Source: Culex pipiens pallens
Lineage: Eukaryota; Arthropoda; Insecta; Diptera; Culicidae
Direction of reading: 5' to 3'
Length of the DNA stretch: 64,000 nt
Assembly (NCBI RefSeq): GCF_016801865.2
Contig: NC_068939.1
Coordinates: 185,666,053-185,730,052, forward strand
Position 1 is the stretch's first letter; every line of letters starts with the position of its first letter. Below the pieces are notes generated by a model. The model made no database searches, was not told the origin of the DNA, and saw only the letters and a list, made by a program, of their open reading frames with translations. The position numbers and the translations under genes are program-made. Positions 11,496 through 22,523 of the stretch are shown here, one piece after another.

Positions 11496-12553
11496 GAGCA
11501 ATTCTCTACCAAAACCGGAAATGGATTTTATTTGTATTTTTTATTTGGCTCAAACTTTGTGGGGACCTTCCCTATGACCAATGAAGCTATTTGGTGTCAT
11601 TGGTTCACCCATACAAGTCTCCATACAATTTTGGTTGCTGTCCATTCAAAAATGATTCAAACAGCTGTAACTTTTGAGTGAATTTTCTGATCAAAATTGT
11701 AGGTATTGTTGAGGACTATTGAGAAAAAAATAGATACACGTAACAAAATGCGGATTTTTTTGTCAACTTTTTTTCACAAAAACTCAATTTACCAAAATAC
11801 GTTTTTTTTTAATTGTTCCGATTTTCAATGTTAAAGCATGAAACATCCGTGAAATTTTCTGATCTTTTCGAAAAAGTATTTTGAAATTTTAAAAGGGCCA
11901 AACACTAGTCACTATTTTTAAAAATAAAAAAACTGCAAATATTTCGCTAGAATCAAACTTTTGGTAGCTATATCTTGAAAACAGAGCCCTTTATCAAAAA
12001 ATCGGTAAAGTACTTTTCGATTGGAAATTCAATTTTACATTAAAAAATTCGTCTAATTTGTTTTTCAATGAAATTTCGATTTTTTCCTTAAATCACTATT
12101 TTTTCAAAAAATCATAACTCGGCGGCAAATTATTTGACCATATTTCTTCATGGCTCAAAAGTTGCGGGTTTTTGTCCTCTAAAACATATCAAAAAATCTC
12201 GAAAATAAAAAAATATTTTGGGAAATTGAGTTTTTGTGAAAAAAAAGTTGATAAAAAATCCACATTTTTTTCCGTGTATCTATTTTTTCTCAATAGTCCT
12301 CAACAATACCTACAACTTTGCCGAAGACACCAAATTGATCAGAAAATTCACTCAAAAGTTACAGCTGTTTGAATATTTACATACCATTTTTGTATGGACA
12401 GCAGCCAAAATTGTATGGAGACTTGTATGGATGAACCAATCACACAAAATAGTTTATTTGGTCATAGGGAAGGTCCCCACAAAGTTTGAGCCAAATAAAA
12501 AAATACAAAGAATAAAAATGGTCGAAATCGGCCGATTTTGTAGAGAGTTGCTC
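11496..12553. mobile_element. Foldback element with arms of about 250 bp
   Basis: The left end gagcaattctctacc is mirrored at the right end (gtagagagttgctc). The arms share, in inverted order, tggctcaaactttgtgggga, ccttccctatgacca, catacaagtctccatacaat, gctgtccat, cagctgtaacttttgagtga and gtattgttgaggactattga. The total length is 1058 bp. The plus-strand 141-codon frame at 12236-12661 is just the right arm read through. No transposase is present, so this is a non-autonomous element. Fragments lie at 4430-4860 and about 24750-25150. Confidence 0.8.
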
Positions 12554-13938
12554 AGTTTGAAAATTGTGACAGTGTCGGAAAATCAGTATTTCAAAAGAGC
12601 TTTGTTCAAAATTGTGATTGCTTGGAACAAATCTAGATATGAAAGTAGATTAAGCGGTTAAACCCCTCTAAGATAACATTTTTTGAACTCAAAGACAACA
12701 GTTAGGCTGTTAAAATAGATTGAAAAATGATTAATTTAAGTGTTCCAAGTTTTCATAGCAATTTTGAATTTCACATCTCAGGATACCATTTCTTGGAATG
12801 ATGTTCAAAATCAAGACTATTTGAGACTTCACAAACACGATGTTAAATTTGTTTTTTAAAAGAATGGGTTTATTAGAGTTGATATCGTCAACTGGGACGA
12901 CTTCGGATTACAGTCTGAATAGAGACAGTAGTTTTAAAGGCAATTAATTAAAAGCTTCAAATTAGGAAACCGATGCACTAATTTAGTTGATCTGTATCTG
13001 TTTTAACCAAAATCTATCAAACATATCAAAATATAGTGCAAAAAACAGGGTAAAACAGCTGTCCCAATTCGCCACATGTGTTCCGATTCACCCCAGATGA
13101 CGGTATTCAAACGTTTTTTTATTTTGAAACAAAAATTTAAAACCAAATCTTCTTAATTCCAATAATTAAAAAAAAAAGATTGGACAACACATTTTTATAC
13201 TATCCAATGCCTAGTTTTCCATCGCTAGAAAGAAGTGACAAATTTTTACAAGTTGCTAAGAAAAGTTCACATCTTGATAATTTTTGGTAACAATTCTCCT
13301 ATTTTTTTTAATGTGAAGCTGTTATAAATTTTATAAAAAAAATGTTTCAGAAGGGTACAAGCGTCACAATTTGGTGTCATTAAATTCAATTAAATACAAA
13401 ACAGTTCAGAGTGACTATCAATTTTCTTTGTAACTCATGGACGTCTCCACTTCAAACATTTTTCTGTAGCATAACTGTAATTATGTATTAAGCAATTTGT
13501 TATAACTTTTGCTTTATTTTGCTGAAAGTTTGGCTAGAAATTAAAAAAATAGTTATTTCATTTACAAACAATTGATTTTTTTTCTAATTGTGACTAACTA
13601 ACTTGATGTACATCACCTGTATTTAGAAAAAATACCATAATGTTATAGAAAAATTTAAGACCAATTCGAAAAAAATCAATTTTTGCACGGATCGATGGAA
13701 AATCTCAAATTAACTCAAGTTTTATTTTCTCCATAGTAACTTGCTTCAAAACCTTGGTTGAGCAATATCAAGGCCGTATCAGGAATGGGCGGTTTTGACT
13801 AAAGTCCGGAAGATTGTTAAAAGGGTGGTTAAATACATTTTTAGAAATGCCCAGTTGTTTTGAATGGAGAAAAGTAGTTTTTGTCAGATAAGTAATTTTT
13901 AATAAATGTTTTGCTGTATGTGTTGAAAAATTTAAGTA
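12554..13938. other. AT-rich intergenic DNA, no gene seen
   Basis: Low-complexity A/T-rich sequence without a convincing open frame, splice signal or promoter. I see nothing functional in it. Confidence 0.4.
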
Positions 13939-14288
13939 CAGACCAGACTCGATTATCCAAAGTTCGATTATCCGAAGGGTATAAGACTTCGGATAATCGA
14001 ATCACGAACACAAAAAATTGTTTTCGTTTTTTTTCTTTTTCTTGTTTTAAACATCAAACTCGAGTTCTGCGACCCCATTTTAGTCAAATTTGAAAAGTTA
14101 ATTGCTTATTAAATAATAAAATGCATTTTTTCAATATTTCGTCACCGCCATATTGGCCGCCATCTTGGATTAATAAATGTAAATCACTTTAGCGTAGTTT
14201 AGGGGTCATACTTAAGCTCAACAATCAAAAATAAGACAGCAAAAAAAATGAAATATTTCCAAGGCCTTCGGATAAGCGAGTCAGTCTG
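13939..14288. mobile_element. pogo-like MITE with cagaccagactcg termini
   Basis: The left end cagaccagactcgattatcc follows a TA. The right end read on the minus strand is cagactgactcgcttatcc. Both continue into aag. The CAG start, the TA context and the gattatccgaag terminal text suggest a Tc1/mariner-superfamily (pogo/Tigger-like) non-autonomous element; the superfamily is an inference. Related copies lie at 16495-16825 and 58667-59063. Confidence 0.65.
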
Positions 14289-14449
14289 ATTTCAACCATT
14301 CGTGTGTGGGATCTGTTTTCACTACAATGTTCAATTTAGTACTTAAATTTACGAAGAACATTCAAGTATGATCCGTCTTTTTTTGGATTTTTGCTATTTC
14401 CTATTTCTAATTATTTTTTATCGTATATGGAACTGTACAATGCATTATT

Positions 14450-16220
14450 TACACTAAGTTGTTGAATTTTTTACATATTAACATTGCATATTTACAATTG
14501 AAGCTTCATCAAATCGGTCTTTTTTTCACGACTGACATAAATATTTCACAATTTGTACACTTTTTACATATCTCATCTCACTGTAATCCATTTGGCAAAT
14601 GTTTCTTTTTTTGCTGTCGGCATCACCTTCCTCACACAGGTTTTATAAATTTCCAACAGTCCAACAGTTCAATTAATCACTGCCAGTACGCTGTGCACAC
14701 GACAATTTCACCGTGCGCCGCCAACCGAATCAGCACTGCATTGTTCAGGCAGGAAAGTGTCTTCGTTCTTGGTGTGTAGAAATTTTCCTCCTCCGATTTC
14801 CACTTTTCCTTCAGCACTCCGTTCCGGGCTCTTCACCAGACACTTTGGCGACTGACTGACTCCTTGCTAGGTGTGTGTCAGTTGATGCAGTTTCAAGCTA
14901 CTTTGTACAGATGAGATGATGATCTGCTCGTGAATCAACACTTTTTTTTCCAGAGCAAACATTAAAACACACACACTCAGGCACACACCCACCCACACAC
15001 GTGATGTTTCTTCGCAACAATTTCAGCTCATTTGTACAGCGAAAAAAAGGGGAAGGGCCCCCTCGGGAAAGGAAATTATTACAGGTGGCTCTCTCGTGTG
15101 ATGTGCAGACTTGACTGATGCAGAAATGGAAAACAGCACTTAATAGAGCATAAACTACCAGCAAGAGAAATTTTTAAGGTGGAAAACCGATACATTCGTC
15201 AAATGTTTTCGTTTTCACAGGGTAGGTGCAGTCTTGAGCAATATAATTATTTTTCTTTGCTTCTTTTTTTTTCGACAAACGATCTGTTACTTTGGTACGC
15301 ACTTGGCCAGTGTATTGCTTCACAAAACACAAAAATCTGTATCATTCGCAACAAAACACACACTCTCCGATTGCCACACTTTGGGTTGCGATCTTCTGCT
15401 CTGGAGGCAAGTTGGAGGAAAACGTTCAACTAAGGTGGAATATTTTTCAAAGTTTACAAAAATACCACTATTGAGCGGGGCTAGCTTTCGTTACTTCAAT
15501 TCAAATCTTCACTCTCGGCAAACAAATTTACATTATTTTTTTTTTGATGGGGTTAGAGCAAATTCAAGAGCATAAACTAATCCGTACAATTCAGCTTGCA
15601 CAATTAAGCAGCTGGCACTAAACGCAACTACACACGCATGTGTGCGCCTTTTCAGGGCACAAATTCGAACCGAACAAAAAAGATCGACTTCTAGCTGAGG
15701 GCACTTTTGGCTTGGAATTTAACAAACAAAAAAAAAACGCACTGCAAAACAAATCCACAGCGATGCTATTTTTCCCTCGCGACGAGTATTTGCTACTACT
15801 GGTGCGCTGGCCCCCGAGTAGTGTGTCTGTCCTGAGCGGTCCACTGATATGCACTGCCGTCCGAGAAAAACTGATTCCAGCGTTGGAGCAAAAATTAAAA
15901 AACTCCAAGTGCGATGCGATGCGACGCGACGCGACGACGACCGTCCAAAAAAGCTTGAGCAAGCTTGAGAGCGTCGCGACGCCACGCGACGACGTGAGCG
16001 AAAATTAATAACGTAATAATGAAGGAAATAAAAATAAATAACACTCTCGCAGTAGGCTGCAGGCGGCTGCAATGCTGCAAAAGGAGCTAATCGAAGCTCA
16101 AAGAGAGGGAGAGAGGACTCGAAATCAAAACACGAATGCGGAGACGGAGAGAGGAGAAAAAAGCCCGCGCGAAAAGAGTTGCGCGAGCCTCGTTGGAGAC
16201 CCCCACGTCACGTCACACAC
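14450..16220 (-). other. Extended GC-richer island, possible minus-strand leader or promoter
   Basis: Base composition is richer here than anywhere nearby. On the minus strand the text resembles an insect 5' leader: TCAGT initiator-like sites near 15855 and 15880, cgtcgcgtcgcgtcg runs near 15915-15990, and gacggcagtgc. A minus-strand ATG near 14626 opens MPTAKKETFAKWIT followed by gtgaga, a possible first coding exon. None of this is anchored by a recognisable protein. The 114-122 codon frames here overlap each other on both strands and look like chance. Confidence 0.3.
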
Positions 16221-16494
16221 GTGTGTAAGTTAAATGCTGCAAGGAGAAAGAAGGGTGTTGCTTGGTTTACGAAATTTTGGGCACTCGTGAAAGGAGAGCT
16301 TCAAAAGCTGTCAAAATCAAAAGAACATTTCGAAAAAAAAGTGTGCGCGTTTTTTAACAGACTCTAAATGAAACTGCTCAAACCATGATTACTAGAAAAA
16401 AGTTTAACAAATTTCTCATAAGAATTTTCTTTGAACGTTTTTGTGGCTTCTAGAATGACAGGATATTTTTCTGATTTTTTTTTTATAAATGGCA

Positions 16495-16825
16495 GAACTG
16501 TCCAGACTCGAATATACGAAGGCCTTGGAAGAATTGTACTTCGGATAATCAAAACCACCAAACAAATTCTCGTTGCCTTATTATTGATTGTAGAGCTTAT
16601 TTCCAAGATGGCGGCCAAAATAGAGGTTATGAAATATTTAATAAAAGATATTTTATAATTTAATTGGGAAATCAAATTTGACTATCATTTGTTCGTAGAA
16701 CTCGGATTTGATGTAAAAAGTAAAAAATAAAAAAATACGAAAAAACTTTTTTAAAGTCCTATAAAAACCTTCGGATAATCCAAACTTTAGAAAACGGGGC
16801 TTTGGATAATCAAGTCTGTACTGTA
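16495..16825. mobile_element. pogo-like MITE, second copy
   Basis: The left end is actgtccagactcgaatata; the right end on the minus strand is tacagtacagacttgattat. The interior carries cttcggataatc near both ends, as in the copies at 13.9 and 58.7 kb. Short, with no coding capacity. Confidence 0.65.
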
Positions 16826-17611
16826 TCTGATTTGTATCTTTATAAACATGAGAATTCCTAAAAAGTGTCCACGTGGTTTGTGGATGGTCCCCTTAAAGAT
16901 TACATGTAAACACTTCATTGTTTTATATCTGTTCTACAACATTGTATAACAATGACACACATTGATACAGTAACCCTGCAAAGTTACAAAAAAAGCACGT
17001 AAGGCCGTTGCAAATATTTTTCAAAGTTTATGTCGCCTCCCCCGCCCCCCCCCCAATCTTCAAAGTTGGCCTGAGTAATCAGGGGGCAAAAATTTTTTTT
17101 TATCGAGGAACTACCAAATGTTAATGAAAATTTAAGTTTAATCAACTGAAAACCAGTTAAAATGCATTTTCCCGCGTTTATAATCATATTCAGCATGTTT
17201 GAACTCCTTTGTAAACATTTTAAATTTTCATGAAATACCAATGTACAGTCCCACGAAAAGTATTTTTTGCGAAAAAAATTCCATCAATACCTCGATATTT
17301 TCAAAACTAATGATTGGAAAGCAACTGTACGCCTGTAAATGCATTTTAAAACACTTTTTCCATCCAAATGTTAAAACCTAGGCTTGTAATTTCAATTTTT
17401 ATATTTTTTAATTTTTTGCCCCGCCCTCTCCCCTCGACATTGGTCAGAGCCGAAGGACATAACTTAAAAAATATTTACAACGGCCTAATTTTAAAATGAA
17501 ATTTTTTGGGTTATTGCAGATTTGGAAAGCATATTAAATTTCTCATTAAATGACAAGCAATTTTAAAACTTTTTTTTTTAAGAAAAACACAAATTTTCGG
17601 ATTTTTGAGTA
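16826..17611. repeat. Dispersed-repeat mosaic
   Basis: Contains gtccacgtggtttgtggatg (16867, minus-strand form of the catccataaaccacgtgg repeat) and the ggccgttgcaaatatttttc block at 17002, also seen near 28920 and 50988. A C-rich tract lies near 17040-17054. No gene. Confidence 0.5.
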
Positions 17612-17900
17612 ATGGCCTATCTACAATCACTTAGCTTAGAACATCTAAGTAAAGTAGTTACTTAGGAAAGTCTGCAACTTACGTTCGTCATCCACAATCA
17701 ACTTAGAAAACTTGCTGGGCTGATATACGTTGCTATGCAGTTGTTTGTTTACCTTTGATATGGAAACGTCAACTTACCGTAGATTTTGAAATTTTCCAAA
17801 CCAAACGTCAGTTTCTAATTTGATTACTTTTCCATTGTAGAAACTCAGATTTATTTCCATTGATTCAAATTTCTAAGCTAAGTGATTGTAGATAGGCCAT
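17612..17900. mobile_element. MITE with perfect 30-bp terminal inverted repeats
   Basis: Positions 17612-17641 begin atggcctatctacaatcact and 17871-17900 are their exact reverse complement over 30 of 30 bases. A TA lies at 17610-17611 and again at 17900-17901, compatible with a TA target duplication if the right boundary is one base shorter. The interior (about 229 bp) has no open frame. Perfect TIRs point to a recent insertion. Confidence 0.85.
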
Positions 17901-17904
17901 AAGC

Positions 17905-18162
17905 CATGATCAGGCGTTCAATTTTACACAAAAGTCCCTTTGACACCAAATTTCTTTCTCCTCATTGTTTTGAGCTATGCATCGCTGAAAAACATGTCTA
18001 AGCTAAAATCAAGAAAAATAAAGGAGTCGTACCTCCCCACCGTCATAAGATATTGAAAAACTGAACTCGGATTCGAAATCGGGAAGAAGTTTCATGATAA
18101 TCGGAGAGGGATCGGGCCAACTTTTCCGGTGTTATGTGAGTTGGCGGAGAATGACCAATTAT
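17905..18162. repeat. Solo right arm of the 25.6-kb foldback family
   Basis: Landmarks of the right arm occur in order: gtccctttgacaccaaattt, ggagtcgtacctccccaccg, ctcggattcg, gagagggatcgggccaactt and gagttggcggagaatgacca. The left arm is missing. The 8-bp satellite starts directly at its outer end. Confidence 0.65.
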
Positions 18163-19329
18163 CCTTTTTGTCTTTTTGTCTTTTTGTCTTTTTGTCTTTA
18201 TGTCTTTATGTCTTTATGTCTTTATGTCTTTATGTCTTTATGTCTTTATGTCTTTATGTCTTTATGTCTTTATGTCTTTATGTCTTTATGTCTTTTTGTC
18301 TTTTTGTCTTTTTGTCTTTTTGTCTTTTTGTCTTTTTGTCTTTTTGTCTTTTTGTCTTTTTGTCTTTTTGTCTTTTTGTCTTTTTGTCTTTTTGTCTTTT
18401 TGCCTTTTTGTCTTTTTGTCTTTTTGTCTTTTTGTCTTTTTGTCTTTTTGTCTTTTTGTCTTTTTGTCTTTTTGTCTTTTTGTCTTTTTGTCTTTTTGTC
18501 TTTTTGTCTTTTTGTCTTTTTGTCTTGTTGTCTTTTTGTCTTTTTGTCTTTTTGTCTTTTTGTCTTTTTGTCTTTTTGTCTTTTTGTCTTTTTGTCTTTT
18601 TGTCTTTTTGTCTTTTTGTCTTTTTGTCTTTTTGTCTTTTTGTCTTTTTGTCTTTTTGTCTTTTTGTCTTTTTGTCTTTTTTTCTTTTTGTCTTTTTGTC
18701 TTTTTGTCTTTTTGTCTTTTTGTCTTTTTGTCTTTTTGTCTTTTTGTCTTTTTGTCTTTTTGTCTTTTTGTCTTTTTGTCTTTTTGTCTTTTTGTCTTTT
18801 TGTCTTTTTGTCTTTTTGTCTTTTTGTCTTTTTGTCTTTTTGTCTTTTTGTCTTTTTGTCTTTTTGTCTTTTTGTCTTTTTGTCTATTTGTCTTTTTGTC
18901 TTTTTGTCTTTTTGTCTTTTTGTCTTTTTGTCTTTTTGTCTTTTTGTCTTTTTGTCTTTTTGTCTTTTTGTCTTTTTGTCTTTTTGTCTTTTTGTCTTTT
19001 TGTCTTTTTGTCTTTTGTCTTTTTGTCTTTTTGTCTTTTTGTCTTTTTGTCTTTTTGTCTTTTTGTCTTTTTGTCTTTTTGTCTTTTTGTCTTTTTGTCT
19101 TTTTGTCTTTTTGTCTTTTTGTCTTTTTGTCTTTTTGTCTTTTTGTCTTTTTGTCTTTTTGTCTTTTTGTCTTTTTGTCTTTTTGTCTTTTTGTCTTTTT
19201 GTCTTTTTGTCTTTTTGTCTTTTTGTCTTTTTGTCTTTTTGTCTTTTTGTCTTTTTGTCTTTTTGTCTTTTTGTCTTTTTGTCTTTTTGTCTTTTTGTCT
19301 TTTTGTCTTTTTGTCTTTTTGTCTTTTTA
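18163..19329. repeat. 8-bp satellite (TCTTTTTG)n, about 146 units
   Basis: A nearly homogeneous tandem array. About twelve consecutive units near the left edge (18195-18292) carry the variant TCTTTATG. Isolated point variants occur near 18402 (GCC), 18525 (TTGTTG), 18680 (TTTTTTTC) and 18886 (TATTTG), and one seven-base unit near 19012 shifts register. Because 8 is prime to 3 and the unit contains no stop in any register, three plus-strand frames stay open as SFCLFVFL repeats and one minus-strand frame stays open as KDKKTKRQ repeats. These 364-424 codon frames are artefacts, not genes. Confidence 0.95.
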
Positions 19330-19616
19330 TTTTTTAATTGCAATTCTGAAAAATCGTTTTTCAATTAATCAATTGATGTTATGTTTAAGCTAGTGCTGTC
19401 ATGCTCCTGCTGTCAATTTCGTCATTTTTGTATTGGTTTTGCGCATAATATAAAAGAAGTCAATATTTTAAAAAAGGAAAAAAAAGGTTTTCATTCAATT
19501 TAATTGAAAGAGAACCATAGCATGACATATTTTTTGTATGAAATTGTACTTTTGCAAACTATTTGTGATTCAAATGCCAAAAGTGGAGAAAGTTTTGTAC
19601 AAAAAACGAAGCTTAC

Positions 19617-19721
19617 CTCAAGATCCAACGTGACAACACCGGAGGAGCTCATTTGAAGAAACGCATTTTCATAAAAATACTCATCGAGCTTCGTGGCGCG
19701 GTAGCTCAAAGCCCATTCCAT
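19617..19721 (-). CDS. Orphan first coding exon, 35 residues
   Basis: On the minus strand an ATG with A at -3 and G at +4 opens MEWALSYRATKLDEYFYENA and continues to VVTLDLE, followed by the strong donor gtaagc. The exon ends in phase 0. Base composition and codon choice are like the other exons and unlike the flanks. A TATAAAA box lies about 215 bp upstream. I could not find its partner exon; it must lie to the left, within or beyond the window. Gene 1 exon 2 is in the same phase, but joining them would destroy that gene's signal peptide, so I do not propose it. The product is not recognised. Reading through the donor would give a 73-residue protein, which is less likely. Confidence 0.5.
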
Positions 19722-19934
19722 CGTGTCGTCGTGGTTATGTAGCTAGTCAATGTCCATCAGCTCAAGTCCTCTCAACGGCAGCACATACCTACGACATTGG
19801 CCGGTCGATGAGCCGCCACAATATGTGCTATGCTCGCTCAACGCTCACCATCGGAGACGATGTATCAAGTGTGATATGGAATGGTTCATCCGGTCCTGAT
19901 CAGTTTAATTGTTGGCTGCGGGTTTTTTTCCTCG

Positions 19935-19941
19935 TTTTATA
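19935..19941 (-). promoter_or_regulatory. TATA box upstream of the orphan exon
   Basis: The minus strand reads gatATAAAAcg here, giving TATAAAA. A start about 31 bp downstream would fall near 19910 and give a leader of about 190 nt before the ATG at 19721. No good initiator is seen at that point. Confidence 0.4.
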
Positions 19942-20049
19942 TCGGCTTAGCCGTTTCTATACTATCGAAACTATCGCCAGCATCGACGGCGTTTTATGCG
20001 CGCCGGTTTATAGAAAGTGACATTCACTTACCTTTTGCTATCAATTTAG

Positions 20050-21457
20050 TTGAAGGGAATGATTGAGATTTAGCATTGCATTATAGTTTTTGCTTTACAA
20101 TTTATGATCCTCTCAACACATTGCCTCTCTCCAACATAGCAAACTCAACTTATTTACTCTTTTAACCTGTACCAGTGTATGCAAAGTAGCCCAATTTCAA
20201 TTCAAATCCAAACTGTGTGAACATTCCTGATTAGCTTTTTATTAACAGTCGACTTTTATTACCATCTTATTTTCGCTCTAACCTCACCCAACTCGGAACT
20301 ATTTTGCAATGCATCCGACTTGGAGAAATGGCAAAGAGGGTAAGGTGCGTAACCAGGAAGAAAAAGAAGAAAGACAAGTTTGCGTTGGAATTCGATGCAA
20401 AAAAAAATAAACAGTGTGTAAAAAAACAGCGAGCCTCGACACAGCACAAGTGAAAATGGGCACATTCGACGAATGGCTTCAGGCTGTTGGTTGCTGTTGC
20501 TGGTGCCTCCCTCCATTGTTAATTAGGACTTGGCGTGGCACTCATGGTACATTCACAAACATTGCTTGGAGTTGTTTGATTTCAGCGTTTAAACTCCGCA
20601 GTCTTGGTTAGTCTATTTGAGGAAATCCAATTGATGATCCCTGGCCTAAACGATATTTTGTCACTTTGAATAAGAAACTCTTCTGAAGAATCAATAATTT
20701 TTAAAATAGGCTTCGAAAAAACATCAAATTAGTCTGAAGAAAGTAATCTACACAGAAAAAAAAGTTGAATTTTGGAATGTTGAAAATTTGGTATGTTGAA
20801 CATTACCTCTTTTTTGAGTAATATTACATAAAAATTGTGTAAAAATGTGAACCTGATGAATATTCATCAAAATCTGATGAAAATTCATCATTTTTTGAGG
20901 TAAAATTTTAATCACTATAAAATCACTCGAAAAATTAACTTCTCAAAATTCTTAAATTAATTTGAAAATACAACCTAAAATACAACATGAAAGTGAGGAA
21001 GGCACCAATCACCTTAAGGTGGATTAAGTAACGTTTTTAGAAAATTTATATAAAATGTTTCGGTACAAAATTTAAAAAAAAATGCTGAAATGTGAGTTTT
21101 TTGCAAATAAAAAATATTTTATGAAGCAAAGCCACCTCAAAAAGAATATTTTTGAAGAGCTTAGAAAATTTCCTAATTTTTTTTAACTGTGGTGATGGGA
21201 CTGCTGGTTGCTTAGATACCACGGTGTATTTCTCCGAGAACTTTAAGACAAAATATTCTAAAGGTCTGATAAGGGGCATCGTAAAGAAAGGGCTCTTTCC
21301 CAGTATATTTTGGGAAATACCGAAATATTATGGAGAAAAGTCTAGAACCCTATGTCTTCAGAAAATAGAATCAGCAAAAATTTCAGCATTAAACAATGCA
21401 AAACAAACATAATTTAATTACGAGCTGTTTATTACCCAATAGGCTCTCAATAGTAGT
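20050..21457. other. Intergenic DNA with a gaggaaggcacc repeat end at 20900-21040
   Basis: No gene supported. The 20900-21040 stretch (ataaaatcactcgaaaaatt ... gtgaggaaggcaccaatcac ... ggtggattaagtaacgtttt) matches both ends of the 29.4-30.1 kb element, so it is a deleted copy. The frame on the plus strand at 20414-20611 has no support. Confidence 0.4.
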
Positions 21458-21590
21458 TTATGCAACAAGTTGCAAAAAGAGGATTTTTTCAGCACGAGTC
21501 GTACATTTATCCAACGAGGTTCACCGAGTTGGGTAAATACGAAGAGTGCTGAAAAAATCAAGTTTTGCAACGAGTTCCATACAACATTTT
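21458..21590. repeat. Hairpin repeat, gcaacgagttgcaaa type
   Basis: Two arms face each other: ttgcaaaaagaggatttttt-cagcacgagtcgtacattta and taaatacgaagagtgctg-aaaaaatcaagttttgcaa, separated by about 20 bp. The arms are imperfect but pair over more than 40 bases. Probably a short foldback MITE. Confidence 0.6.
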
Positions 21591-21721
21591 TGCAATTCCA
21601 AAAAACACACACTGAGTGAAATTTTATGTCCAATTTTCATGTATTTTGTCAATAAATCGTTTAAATCAAAAAAATGTTGAAAAGTCTTACTTTCCAAAAC
21701 AAGTACTGAAAAGTTCAAGCT

Positions 21722-22523
21722 TTTTTTAGGAGCCGCTCATTTTCGTTCGCTCATTTAAAAGAGCCGCTCTTTTGAAAGGCTCTTTCGCTCTTTTTAATTT
21801 TTTTTATTTAAAGTTTTTTTTTTAGAATGCTATGGTTTTTAAAGTTATTTCACATTGGACTTTTATAAATAATTTGATCTCTATGTCAAGATTTCTACTC
21901 GAACCAAAACGTTGAAATAATTGAATGGCATCCAAACTTAAATCTAGGATTTTGAAGAAATCGCTATCAATTTTAAAATTGCGTTTATTTTTGCCCAAAT
22001 TAAACTAATGCATTTTATTTGGAGAAAATATTCTGTAAACTCTTTGCTACATTCTGATTTAATCGATTAAGCCTTTAAACGCTAAAGTTTAATCGGACAA
22101 GATAATTTATTTATTTATTTTTTCCTAAAGTAGATGTTTGATAATATTTGACATGTAAAGCAATTTTAAGTGCTCAAATTTGCATTTTGGTAACACATTA
22201 ATGTACAATTAGGTGTACAAAGATTTTTTTTCATTTTGTTTACAAAATCATTTACTTTTGAAATTTCAAAGAAAAGTAGGAAACTGAAAATGAATTTGGA
22301 ATGGCATTTTCAACTCTCAAAAATAAATTTTATGCTACAATTTGTTCGAAATTCAATAAATTATGTTTATAACAAGTTTGAAAATCATTCCATCTTGTAA
22401 TGGTTCTCTCAAAAGCCCGAAGTAAAAAAAGAACCGCGGTTCTTTTTTTGTGAGCCATAGTTCATTCGCTCTTTTCAGTGAACCGGCTCTTTGAGCGGCT
22501 CGCTCTTTTTTTGCCCACCTCTA
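21722..22523. mobile_element. hAT-like non-autonomous element, decayed
   Basis: The right terminus reads on the minus strand tagaggtgggcaaaaaaaga, the typical hAT start TAGAGGTGGGCAAA. It continues gcgagccgctcaaagagccg. The left side carries the matching agagccgctctttt and aggagccgctcattttcg text in inverted order, so sub-terminal repeats are present at both ends. There is no transposase frame. The hAT assignment is from the terminal consensus only. Confidence 0.5.

Noticed and set aside
12236..12661. 141-codon plus-strand frame
   Set aside because: It is the right arm of the 11496-12553 foldback element; the same text occurs inverted in the left arm and in decayed copies with stops.
18094..19393. 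Four long frames in the TCTTTTTG array
   Set aside because: The 8-bp unit has no stop in several registers; all are open simultaneously, with no start context or composition change.
19617..19721. Joining the orphan exon to gene 1 exon 2
   Set aside because: The phases agree, but the join would put 35 hydrophilic residues before the signal peptide core, and the four-codon exon at 5863-5874 explains the start better.
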